Part shown: positions 33,454 through 43,796 of the stretch, piece after piece
Numbering within the stretch: the stretch's first letter is position 1
Layout: every line of letters starts with the position of its first letter
NCBI GenBank assembly: GCA_014529385.2
Contig: CM043958.1
Coordinates: 79,031,169-79,095,168, forward strand
Reading direction: 5' to 3'
DNA from: Adiantum capillus-veneris
Taxonomy: Eukaryota > Streptophyta > Polypodiopsida > Polypodiales > Pteridaceae
Length of the DNA stretch: 64,000 nucleotides
Program-made: the position numbers and the translations under genes
Notes under the pieces: generated by a model
Told to the model about the DNA's origin: nothing
The model's input: only the letters and a program-made list of their open reading frames with translations
The model's database searches: none

Positions 33454-35669
33454 TCATAAAATGAGGCACATGACCCCTTGCCCTTGCGGCTCCTCTCCAA
33501 TCAGTCTTACATCCTCCTCGTCGCTCCACAGTCGAGGCATTTCTGGGTCAGAAACGGATAGAAATTCGGTCGTCAATACAAGAGACTCTTGCACCAGCCA
33601 TCCTTCTGCCATGCTCCCCTCTGGACGTGCTTTTTGGCGAACAAAACCCTTAAGTGTTTTCATGAACCGCTCTAGAAAGAACATCCAACGGCTGTGGACT
33701 GTACCTGCCACTAAAACCTCATCTACTACATGGACGAGCAAGTGAATTTGGATAGTTAGACAGCTCATGGGTAGATACTTCTCAATCATGCAAACTGCCT
33801 CAATGGAGTTAGCCCTTGCGACTGCAATAGATTCCTCCTGTATCTCCTTCGAAGAGATCCACCGCACTAGCTCTGAAATCTTGTATATGCAGGTCCACAC
33901 TTCCTCCGTTAAACATCCCTTGATCGCAATTGAAAGAATGAATTGCAAGAACTTATGCCAGTCGTGCCATTTCAGTCCTGACAGTTGATCGTCATGGGTG
34001 AATGCTGTCTTGAGACATCGCATATATCCTGCTGGCATCCTGAACTCTGAAATCACCCTTTTAACTTGTCGCTCTTCGTTTTTTAGCAATACCCATGGCG
34101 CTCTTGGAAGTTTTATTTGGCCAGTTGCATTGGTGAAAGGCCACAACTCTGGAATCTTTAACTGACTGCAAATCATCTCGTGAAGCTCGATTGTCTTTCA
34201 TTCCCATGATTGTCTTCCACAGGAGCTCTCCCACATTCTTGAATATATGCATTGGATACAACAAATGGTTAATTAGTAGATCACCCCCGTACGGCAACGT
34301 ATGGAAAATGGACAAACGTTTGATTCCTAGAATAGGTTGCCCCTCATGTTGCTCCCATCGGCGATGCCACTCTTGTACATGCATAGGACGACATTCGATG
34401 CGACCAAGTTAACCTTCGCGCAAGTGATGGCCATTTGGAAGATAACGGTGGTGGCCTTGATAAATTGTCTGTCGAAGAGAGGCAGAATAGCGCACATCCA
34501 AGGACTGCCCGCAAATTGGACATGCATTGTATCCTGAAGATATTAGCCCTGCATATATTAAAGCATGAATCAGGCCAAGGCAAAGTGCTTGCGAATAGCG
34601 AAAATTTTGTAAATCAAGAACCATTACCAGAAGCTTCTCCGTATCCTAGCCAATCATGCATAGTCCACATAAGAAGTCTATGGATCCTTGCATGCTGTTG
34701 TCCTAGTGGTTCAACCGCATCTGCTATGTCGATCCCATGCCATAACTCCTGGAGCTCGTCAACTAGTGAAGCTAGATAAACATCCATGTTTTTTGCCTTG
34801 AACTTACCAGGTACAATCAAGCTTAATATCAAATGACCCTTCTTGATGGTAAGCCATGGAGGGAGGTTGTAATTGATAAGGGACACAGGCCAAGTGCTCC
34901 ATGACGAGCTTCTCAAGCCAAATGGATTGAATCCATCCATTGCCATGCCCAAACGCAAATTGCGTGGTTCACTCTTTAAATGTGGCCTGGTATCTTCAAT
35001 GTGCCTCCAGGCCTTTGAATCAGCAGGCACCCTAAATGTTGCGTCAGTGGATCTATTCGTAGAATGTCACCGCATCAACTTTGCAATGGAACCACAACGA
35101 AACATGCTTTTTATCCTAGGAATAATAGGGAAATGCCGCAACACTTTAGCTGGCACTGTCTCGACAACTGCATCTTGTTTGTAGCGCATTGCTCCACACT
35201 TAGGACACGACAGACAATCTGTGAATTCATTGCGAAAAAGAATGCAATCATTTGGACATGCATGAATCTTGTTGTAGTCCAAGCCAATTGAGGTCAATAG
35301 TTGCTTTGCGTCTGGCCCGGAGGGGGGCATTTCATTGCCAGCCGGGAGAAGTTTCTCCCGCAACAACCTGTTTAAGCCACATTAAATTAAAACGCTCTCC
35401 AAGCACGTCACCGTTGCAATTGGAAAATGCCTTTTATAAATTACGTACCTAAACAAAGCAGTGACGCTTGCATCTGACCACCCGTACACTAACTGAAGAT
35501 TCAAAAACGCCAGACAAGTACGAAGCGTTGATATTTTGGCGCCTTCATAAATTGGTTGACGTCCCAACTTCCTCAACATGTCTTCAGGAGATAGGCGGAC
35601 GGCTTCTGGTGCTGCTTCCTTAGCGTTCTCCTCGCTTGTCTGGAAGAAGGCATCCAGCATCTCCTCCAT
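33454..35669 (-). pseudogene. CACTA transposase (TNPD-like) with Transposase_21 core
   Basis: Domains in order: an N-terminal piece (MEEMLDAFFQTSEEN, 35669), an exon break near 35448 (GT), resumption near 35371, zinc-like CPNDCILFRNEF and CPKCGAMRY (about 35190-35270), and Transposase_21 (GMAMDGFNPFGL, SLINYNLPPWL, NMDVYLASLVDELQELW; 34740-34960). A predicted intron lies at about 34555-34622, followed by GYNACPICGQSL, then HVQEWHRRWEQ and NHLLYPMHIFKNVGE, and DUF4218 (HSRWMFFLERFMKTLKGF; 33560-33800). Defects: TGA at 35067-35069 (where relatives have MRWH, so TGG to TGA), TAA near 34410, and a frameshift near 34170. The DUF4218 join HDWHKFLQFIL has no intron, unlike element 1. The C-terminus is shortened and DUF4216 is absent. 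Confidence 0.8.
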
Positions 35670-35685
35670 GCCGTGGTCTTCAAAC

Positions 35686-37535
35686 GCAACCGGATTTGAC
35701 CTACGGCTTGTGTATTTGGCGTTTCTTCTATCCGTTTGACCTACGGGTTGCCATACGTGCTCTTGACATTGCCTAAAGACTACCTAATCGTCTACGGATG
35801 GTTTCAGAAGGCATAGAAGCCATTTCCGAAGTCCGTTTGCGTTTTTCCGTAGAAAAATGCAACCGGATTTGACCTACGGCTTGTGTATTTGGTGTTTCTT
35901 CTATCCGTTTGACCTACGGGTTGCCATACGTGCTCTTGACATTGCCTAAAGACTACCTAATCGTCTACGGATGGTTTCAGAATCCATAGAAGCCATTTCC
36001 GAAGTCCGTTTGCATTTTTCCGTAGAAAGACGCAACCGGATTTGACCTACGGCTTGTGTATTTGGCGTTTCTTCTATCCGTTTGACCTACGGCTTGCCAT
36101 ACGCACTGTTTACATTGCCTAAAGACTATCTAATCGTCTACGGATGGTTTCAGAAGGCATAGAATCCATTTCCGAAGTCTGTTTGCGTTTTCCGTAGAGA
36201 AACACAATTGGATTTGACCTACGGCTTGTGTATTTAGCGTTTCTTCTATCCGTGTGACCTACGGCTTGCCATATGCGCTCTTGACATTTCCTAAAGACTA
36301 CCTAATCGTCTATAAATGGTTTCAGTAGGCATAGAAGCCATTTCCGAAGTCCGTTTGCGTTTTTTCGTAGAAAAACGCAACCGGATTTGACCTACGGCTT
36401 GTGTAGTTGATGTTAATTCAAACCCATTGACCTACGGCTTGCCATACACGCTCTTGAAATTGATTTAAGACTACTTAATGAACTACGGATGGTTTCGGTA
36501 TGGGTAGAAGCCATTTCCGAAGTCCGTTTGCGTTTTTCCGTAGAAAAATGCAACTAGATTTGACCTATGGCTTGTTAATTTAGCGTTTCTTCTATCCGTT
36601 TGACCTATGGGTTGCCATACGCGCTCTTGACATTGCCTTAAGACTACCTAATCGTCTACGGATGGTTTCAGAAGGCATAGAAGCCATTTCCCAAGTCCGT
36701 TTGCGTTTTTTCGTGGAAAAACGCAACCGAATTTGACCTACGGCATGTGTATTTGGTGTTTCTTCTATCCGTTTGACCTATGGCTTGCCATACGCGCTCT
36801 TGACATTGCCTAAAGACTACCTAATTGTCTACGGATGGTTTCAGTAGGCATAGAATCCATTTCCGAAGTCCGTTTGCGTTTTTTCGTAGAAAAACGCAAC
36901 CAGATTTGACCTACGGCTTGTGTATTTGGAGTTTCTTCTATCCGTTTGACCTACGGGTTGCCATACACGCTCTTGACATTGCCTACAGACTACCTAATCG
37001 TCTACGGATGGTTTCAGAAGGCATAGAATCCATTTCCGAAGTCCGTTTGCGTTTTTTCGTAGAAAAACGCAACCGGATTTGACCTACGGCTTGTGTATTT
37101 GGTGTTTCTTCTATCCGTTTGACCTACGGGTTGCCATACGTGCTGTTGAAATTGCCTAAAGACTACCTAATCGTCTATGGATGGTTTCAGAAGGCATAGA
37201 AGCCATTTCCAAAGTCCGTTTGTGTTTTTCCGTAGAAAAACGCAATCGGATTTGACCTACGGCTTGTGTATTTGGCGTTTCTTCTATCCGTTTGACCTAC
37301 GGCTTGCCATACACGCTCTTGACATTGCCTAAAGACTACCTAGTCATCTACGGATGGTTTCAGAAGGCATAGAAGCCATTTCTGAAGTCCGTTTGCGTTT
37401 TTCCATAGAAAACGCAACCGAATTTGACCTACGGCTTGTGTATTTGGCGTTTCTTCTATCCGTTTCACCTACAGCTTGCCATTCGCGCTGTTGACATTAC
37501 TTTAAGACTACCTAATGAACTACGGATGGTTTCAG
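35686..37535. repeat. Tandem array of 173-bp units (about 10.7 copies)
   Basis: The phrase GACCTACGGCTTGTG (or close) starts at 35698, 35871, 36044, 36216, 36389, 36562, 36735, 36908, 37081, 37254 and 37426, so the step is 173 bp, twice 172. Each unit carries CTACGG three times and its complement CCGTAG once, plus TTTGCGTTTTTCCGTAG and GATGGTTTCAG. Units differ by a few per cent. It lies between the element 2 transposase gene and its terminus, where CACTA elements often hold tandem repeats. A role as protein-binding sites is inferred from motif density. Confidence 0.95.
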
Positions 37536-37737
37536 CTAGCTGTTTTAGCTGCTTAGTCCACACCCAGCAGTTTAGGATTCCATAATATGTTATTTTGTCA
37601 TTTTTTAATTCTAACCTAGTATCAGTCTACCACATTGTAACTTTCTGGTCTCATAGGTCACTTTGGCCTTTTGAAGAGTTAACATAACATTTCATTTCAT
37701 TTATTTCTTTAATTTTAATTTTTTACGTAAACCATAA

Positions 37738-37854
37738 CTCTCTCTCTCTCTCTCTAGTTTTAATTTCCTACGCACATTCTTCTCTCTCTTTAATTTCCTA
37801 CACGCACACATACTTCTCTCTTTCTCTCTCTTTCCTACACACACACACACACAC

Positions 37855-37919
<65 letters not shown>

Positions 37920-37978
37920 TACACACATACACATACACCGCTCTCTATCTCTCTCTTTAATTTCCTACACGCACACAC

Positions 37979-38038
<60 letters not shown>

Positions 38039-38132
38039 TTCCTACACACACACACACACACACTTCTCTCTCTCTCTCACTCTCTCTCTCTCCCCCTCTC
38101 TCTCTTTCCTACAAACACACACACACACACCG

Positions 38133-38172
<40 letters not shown>

Positions 38173-38188
38173 TACATACACACACACA

Positions 38189-38247
<59 letters not shown>

Positions 38248-38296
38248 TTCCTACACACACATACACACACACACTGACGATGTGGGGAGAGAGAGT

Positions 38297-38352
<56 letters not shown>
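37738..38352. repeat. Alternating (CT)n / TTTCCTACA(CA)n array, ending in (GA)n
   Basis: About seven blocks of (CT)n, each closed by TTTCCTAC and a short (AC)n run, fill 37738-38275. A (GA)n tract follows at about 38288-38352, after CTGACGATGTGGG. The (CT)n and (GA)n tracts are complementary and could fold back on each other. Coding-like frames here are artefacts. Confidence 0.95.
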
Positions 38353-38357
<5 letters not shown>

Positions 38358-38479
38358 TAGGGGGGGAAGAGTGCCATAATACCTCAGAGCAGCAGGTTTC
38401 AGCCAAGATCTGAGAACGGGCACGTTGAGAGCGAAAATGGCCCCTTCGCGCGGGTTCGGCTTTTTTTCCCCCAAATTAC

Positions 38480-38673
38480 TTTCGTCGACACCGGCGCCGA
38501 TACCTGCATCGATATACGCGTGGGAAAATTAGTCTTTCGACGCGTATATCCACAGTCATATCGACGCAGGTATCGACGCGTATATCGACAGACGGTAAGT
38601 ACGTCGATATGAGCATGGAAAGGCACGGGTGTCGATATATAAAGCGTCAATAACCTTGGGTTATGTTGTAGTG
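38480..38673. promoter_or_regulatory. CACTA 2 terminus and subterminal repeat block
   Basis: TATCGACG and its complement CGTCGATA, with variants such as TTTCGACGCG, recur at least seven times between 38483 and 38632, in both orientations and linked by CGCGTATAT. The terminal TTGTAGTG closes the element at 38673. The motif is one base away from the TAGCGACG of element 1. Likely binding sites for the element's second protein. Confidence 0.75.
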
Positions 38674-40830
38674 GACAATCCATTGAAAGACACCAACATT
38701 GAAAGTATTCACACTCCAAATTAAAAAACTTGCACATTTCAATCAAAATCTTGAACAAATTAGAAATGAAAAAGAGATTCAAAACACCATATGTAATAAT
38801 GGGAGCGAAATCACTTCAATTATTACAAGATTTCACAGAGACAGCTTTTCTTTTTTCTTGAATGAACAACCTTTTCATTGATTAGAAAAACATATTGATT
38901 GGGCAAGGTATATCTAAGATTAAGATACTTGCAAAGGTGATTGAGATTCCTGCTATTCACAGAGATGTCGTGCACTGCATTGTTGTGGAGGTATATTTCT
39001 AGATCAATTTATTCTCTAGTAGCAACATGAGAGTCTAGTGCCTCCCATTCTCCCTTTTTCAGCTTCCATCTTCTGTAGGGAAAGACAATTGACAAGCTTT
39101 GCCTCCCAATATCGTAACTGTACACCATATTCTCAACAACTACAGAGCACTTAATTGTATCTCCCTAGTGGTTGACCACCTTAGTCTCCCATCCAACTAC
39201 AAGGAAGCCATTGATCGGACTTCCCCCTTTGCAAATCCACATTTTTGGTGTCCTATGAACACTCTGCAGTTGAAAGATAAACACAAACACATGAAGGTAA
39301 ATAAGCCAAGTTAGGGAAGCTTTGTGGGAACCATAGGTGCGCTTCATTGTTGAATGCATATCCGCCTCGATTCTCCTTTTGGTTGCTGTGATCAAGGCAC
39401 TATCTGGCTTAGGCCATTCAGTACTCTACAAGGTTGGTGGATGAGCCGGAGAAAGATTACCATACCCAGTTTGCCTAGGTGGTACATAAGTATGGTTATA
39501 AAAAATAAATGTCCCATAAATCAAGCTTCACAGATGGACAACCAGCATAGAGAATTTTGCCAAGGTCAACGTGGATGGCCTCAAACATTCCTACAAAGGT
39601 ATCTATTGGCTCCCACTCTACAAAATTGGATGGGAAAACATTTGCAAACATGGACAAGCAATGAAAGCCTTATAGATATCAAAGCAATATATACGGCAAA
39701 AATACAAAATATACAATATAAAACCTTGACAGAGGAGTAAAATTACAATTTGCAACAAACCTCAATGGAGCCAATGCTATCTCTAGCTTCAATGGTGAAG
39801 CAACATACACATGTTGCACCTTTGCAAGTTTCTTTCCATCATGGGCTTACTTGAACTCCACGATTCTTCCATTCTAATGTGTTATTCTTCAGAAGCCATG
39901 TGTCTCCTTGAGACCTTGTGTGCACCTCTTGGGCTCGGTTGCATTGTCACCCACATCAATCATTTGAACTCCATCGTCACTGTTGTCTTGTACATTGCTG
40001 CATGAAATGGAGTCAATGACACTCCTAGATCATTGAGTACCTGATGATGCCATGGGGAATAGTGTCACAACTTGTAGACAAGCACCTATTTTAAAAGCAT
40101 GCAACTTACTACTATACTACTCCACCTACTTCTTGTCTTAATGGGGAAGATAATGTTGTAAAGCTTGAGAGCGAAGTAGAAACTCTATAGAGAGCTTAAT
40201 GGAGAAGGAGCAGGAAACCTGTTGAGGAAAGAAAGAGGGATGATCTAGCAGAAGGATATGATGCAGATCTTCAGCTTTAGGGAGAGGTGTTTAGTGAGGA
40301 TCATGGAGAAATGGAAAACTTTAGCTTGAGGAGAATGCAGTAATCTTGAGGAGGGAATGGAGGTTCAAACTTTTGATGTAGAGCTTTTGGGGGGGAAAAT
40401 TGAAAGGAAGAAAAGATAAGCAACTCTTACAAGGTGAGTGAAGAGAAGTGAGAGATGGTATTGTAGAGAGAGAGGGAGGGAATGATCAACGCGTTTTTGG
40501 AGGGACCCCCTTTTAGGAAAGAGAGGGGGAGAATCTGACAGCCAATAGAGAGAGAAAGGATTGGTTTTTACTCAACTATTTAGAGAAAAGTTTAATTTTT
40601 TGAATTTAGAAGAGATTTTGTCTTTATATTTTAGAAAAGAGTACAAGTTTTACCATTTAATTTTAGTCCGTGCCATATCCACAATTTTAGTCCACATGGC
40701 ATCCACCCATTTGCCCCTTCCAATGGCAAATGAAGTGGCCCCCTTAGCCCCATTCCCTTCCTAATGGAAATCACATTTGATGGTGACCACGAGCATGAGT
40801 GAGGAAGACGTGAGAGAGAGTGAGTGAGAG

Positions 40831-40832
<2 letters not shown>
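38674..40832. other. No recognised gene
   Basis: 2.1 kb with short open pieces in both strands. The longest is 39354-39740 (plus, 128 codons), compositionally ordinary but matching no family I know. Could be decayed retrotransposon leader or host intergenic DNA. Confidence 0.4.

Positions 40833-40897
<65 letters not shown>
40833..40897. repeat. (GA)n microsatellite
   Basis: Uninterrupted AG dinucleotides, about 32 repeats. Confidence 0.95.
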
Positions 40898-40899
<2 letters not shown>

Positions 40900-41759
40900 A
40901 GTAGGCACAAGTATTTGATCATTCAAATTAATTCTCTTCAATGACAATACAAGAGCCTCTTTAATATGTGTTCCCATTCCCCTTGGAATCTCCTAATAGA
41001 TGACTATTCAATTATCCTAGACCTTTGGGTAAGGCCTAAGGTGTAGTGCACTTACATATTACGGTTTAACACCTGCCATAGTCCAATGGTGAAAAGTTTT
41101 TCCCAGCAAAAACTTTTGACGCGATACCCACAAATCCCTTGTTACAAAAACTCAATTCTCATAGAATACCATGATGCAAATTGCAGTGCATGGAGTCTAC
41201 TCCAAGGTACACATATACTGCACAATGTTCCATGAAACACCGATGTTTTGCCTCCCAAGCATTTAGAAAATGTAGAGCACAGTTCCTGGAACTTAATCCA
41301 AGATGCACAAATAGATTTCCTAAATCTATTCATTGCATTACAATCACCAAACCAGGTATAGTGTGCCTTCTCACCAAAAGTGTGAATACAAGTGCACCAT
41401 TTATTGGTAGCATGCTAGGGCTGTGAACCCATCAAATAGAGATACATCCAGTTGAACTCATACAAGAGAAACTTATGAAACCAAAAGGTTATAATCATAT
41501 TGCTACTCCATTGACATAGAGTAGACACCATCTTCCATGCGAACACTCTAGAATTTTCAACATTGTTAGGAAACAAATAGCTAACAAACTACATCTTGGC
41601 CTTTTCTACATTTAAAGAGAATTTTCAAGAACGTTGTCATCTTTGGCTTCAAAAATTGAGTATATGTAGAGAGCATGATATCTTCCAAAATATTCTATAA
41701 GAAATATCCATAAGATATTAGCATCATTGTAAACATAGAGATATACAAATATCCATTTA
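40898..41759. other. No recognised gene
   Basis: Nothing supported beyond short open pieces. Confidence 0.4.
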
Positions 41760-42366
41760 TTCCACTATGTAGCATGGATAAGCAAAACTGCCCCATCATG
41801 CTTCAAGTTAGCAGTAGTTGTGTGGATAGATAGACACATTCCATCACACAACTTTCGATCAAGAAAACTTCCATCAGCATGAGTAAATGTATAACTTGCA
41901 TCAACCCAAAAATCTTCATGCATTAGCATTTTCATACAAATAACAAACCAGATATGACTTCTTCCAAGAGAAATTAGGAGAATGATCCACAAAAATACTC
42001 CATCACCATAAAGATATGAGGAAAAAATTCTCCATCCTTCAAGATTCATTGCATGGCTAGGTATCAATACACCTTCATACTTTACATAGGCACGAATTGT
42101 GTGGATAAATACATATATCCCATCACACAACATTGCTCAATCAAACGTTCATTTATCATACCATCAATTTGTGAAATAGGTTGCTTCACACACATCACAA
42201 TTTTTTTCTCATGTTTGGACATTTCATCAAGAAGAACTTCATTTTGGTTAGTTGCCATTTCAACATCATGAGAAACACAAAAATAGTCTCCTAGTGCAAG
42301 AATGACATCATCTTCATCATCATCAAGAAGTGAGGGAACTTTATTTTCATCATGAGTTTTCTTCAA
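41760..42366 (-). pseudogene. Unrecognised open frames with internal duplication
   Basis: 41765-42133 (minus) encodes two related blocks, LCDGIYVFIHTIRAYVKYEG and LCDGMCLSIHTTTANLKHDG, about 270 bp apart. 42082-42366 (minus) overlaps it in another frame and starts MKKTHDENKVPSLLDDDEDD, strongly acidic. The duplication and the drifting frames suggest decayed repeat-derived coding sequence. No function proposed. Confidence 0.35.
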
Positions 42367-42496
42367 TGCTTCATCACAAAGCTCATCAAAGGATTCATTT
42401 ACTTTAAAGTTCCTGATTCATCTCATGCAGATAGCCATCGAGTATGCTACAGTGGTGCACTAGGTACAAGGATTTTCCAAGAAGAGTACTGCTGAG

Positions 42497-42813
42497 GTGA
42501 CCAATCTACCTTGTGATGAAGATGAAGTGGATCCATGTCCAAGCTTGGCAAAGACAAATGGTGATGAAGCTACACAAAGTGGGTATGCCTACTCCTATGA
42601 GGAGGAGGAGTCCGTTGATGCTATGCTCCATGATGAAATGGTATGGGGTGAGCTTCCTTCTTTTTTGTCTAAAAATATGGCAGTAGAGCATGTATTAGAA
42701 GAATTGGTTCATGAAGATGACGTACAAGAGGAGTTCGTGGAGCCATCTGGCTCTACTTTGTTGTACAGTCCTAATGAGAAGATGCTTGAGGCTGCTACAT
42801 GTATGGAAGAGAA
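42497..42813 (+). pseudogene. Acidic protein of unknown family, 5' part, split by Ty3 insertion
   Basis: Reads MTNLPCDEDEVDPCPSLAKT, then DEDEVDP/EEEESVD-rich text and HEDDVQEEFVEPSGSTL. The frame is cut at 42813 by a retrotransposon; its continuation KMKLMQVEKPLIEEHVFPIV resumes at 53437 after the insertion. A second, tandem copy of the same module lies 413 bp further on. The acidic composition and duplication are seen directly; the family is unknown. Confidence 0.5.
42809..42813 (+). other. Target site duplication GAGAA (left)
   Basis: GAGAA abuts the left LTR; the same five bases follow the right LTR at 53437-53441. The uninterrupted host version GGAAGAGAAGATGAAGC is seen in the tandem copy near 53845-53860. 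Confidence 0.85.
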
Positions 42814-43326
42814 TGGAATTGGAGATTATCTCTTTAGATTGTTGATTCCAGTGTTAGAATTTACAGCTACTGATAATTTGTTAGTTCAATCAGTAGAACT
42901 GGAAGAGAAGATAGAAACTTACCGGAATAGTTACATGAACTGAAATACATCTGTTGAGGCAAGAGACAGACTAAATGATTGGAAATAGTGTTTAGATTTA
43001 GATTCAATTCAAAGTTCACGAAGAATGAATACAAGGTATATCTGGCTGAAGTACACTCCACTACTATATTAAGGATTACAGAGTAGGTTTGCAAGTGAAG
43101 ATAGGGTAGCTCAGGAATAGCTTCATGACTAAAACTACACAGCTAAGAGTAAGAAGTTAAAAGATAAACAGCCCAAAAGTACATGCCAACCCGATTACAA
43201 TGTAATGGGTCCTATTTATAGCCCCTTGAAGTTACTGTGGTAACCGCCATAATAACTACTGACTGGTCTACTGTTTGGCTTCCAAGAGCCGGTTCCCACC
43301 TATTGAGACTATCTCCACCATCTACA
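42814..43326 (-). repeat. 3' LTR of full-length Ty3 element
   Basis: 513 bp from TGGAATTGG to CCATCTACA, matching 52925-53436 throughout with differences roughly every 10-15 bases by eye. TATTTATAGCC at 43211-43221 could be the TATA region. Ends fixed by the target duplication and polypurine tract. Confidence 0.9.
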
Positions 43327-43342
43327 TCCTTCCCTCCTTTCT
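43327..43342 (-). other. Polypurine tract of the full-length Ty3 element
   Basis: On the minus strand GAAAGGAGGGAAGGA directly precedes TGTAGATGG, the LTR start. Confidence 0.8.
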
Positions 43343-43796
43343 CGAATTTGGGTAAGACTCCAAAATTTTTGGAAAAAAATCCACCGTGTGATCCTTTGGA
43401 AGTGTTGAGGAAGCTCTTTGCCTGCTTGCTGAGTTGGCCTATGTTCCCCATGAGCGTAGTCTTCTGACATTTTTGGCTATTGTGGTATTGCTAGCTTTAT
43501 GCCATAATTCATGCTTTTTGAGTGCTTGACACCCCTATAATTGTAATTCCAAGGGTTTCCAGCTAAAGAGATACCAACACCTGACTAGGAAAATCCATCG
43601 TCTGATTCTAAAAATTCAATCCACCATCTGATTCTGAGAATGGCTGGAAAATTCCTCCATCGAATTTTGAGATGGAACTACCGAGTATCCTTGCACTGAA
43701 TCCGCTTTTTTTGCCCTTTAGTCTTGATGGTTCTTCAGAAGTTCCAATGCCAGTATTGTCCTTCTAAATGAGTTTGTAAATGGCCTCCTGCTCAAG

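Larger units (their letters stand above)
33335..38673 (-). mobile_element. CACTA (En/Spm) DNA transposon, element 2 (left end not found)
   Basis: The right terminus reads TTGTAGTG ending at 38673, i.e. CACTACAACATAACCC on the minus strand, preceded by a subterminal repeat block (38480-38660). Reading leftwards follow CT/CA microsatellites, a 173-bp tandem array and a TNPD-like transposase gene. No DUF4216 domain, second gene or left CACTA end was found, so the left side appears truncated near 33.3 kb. Confidence 0.75.

Noticed and set aside
35686-37535. CRISPR-like regular repeat
   Set aside because: Units are contiguous 173-bp tandem copies with no unique spacers, in a plant-like genome inside a transposon.
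37701-38474. Arg-Glu and Leu-Ser rich open frames
   Set aside because: Artefact of the CT/GA array at the CACTA 2 end.
42497-42943. A single 148-codon gene running to 42943
   Set aside because: From 42814 onward the frame is LTR sequence, shown by its match to 52925-53436. The true frame is interrupted there.
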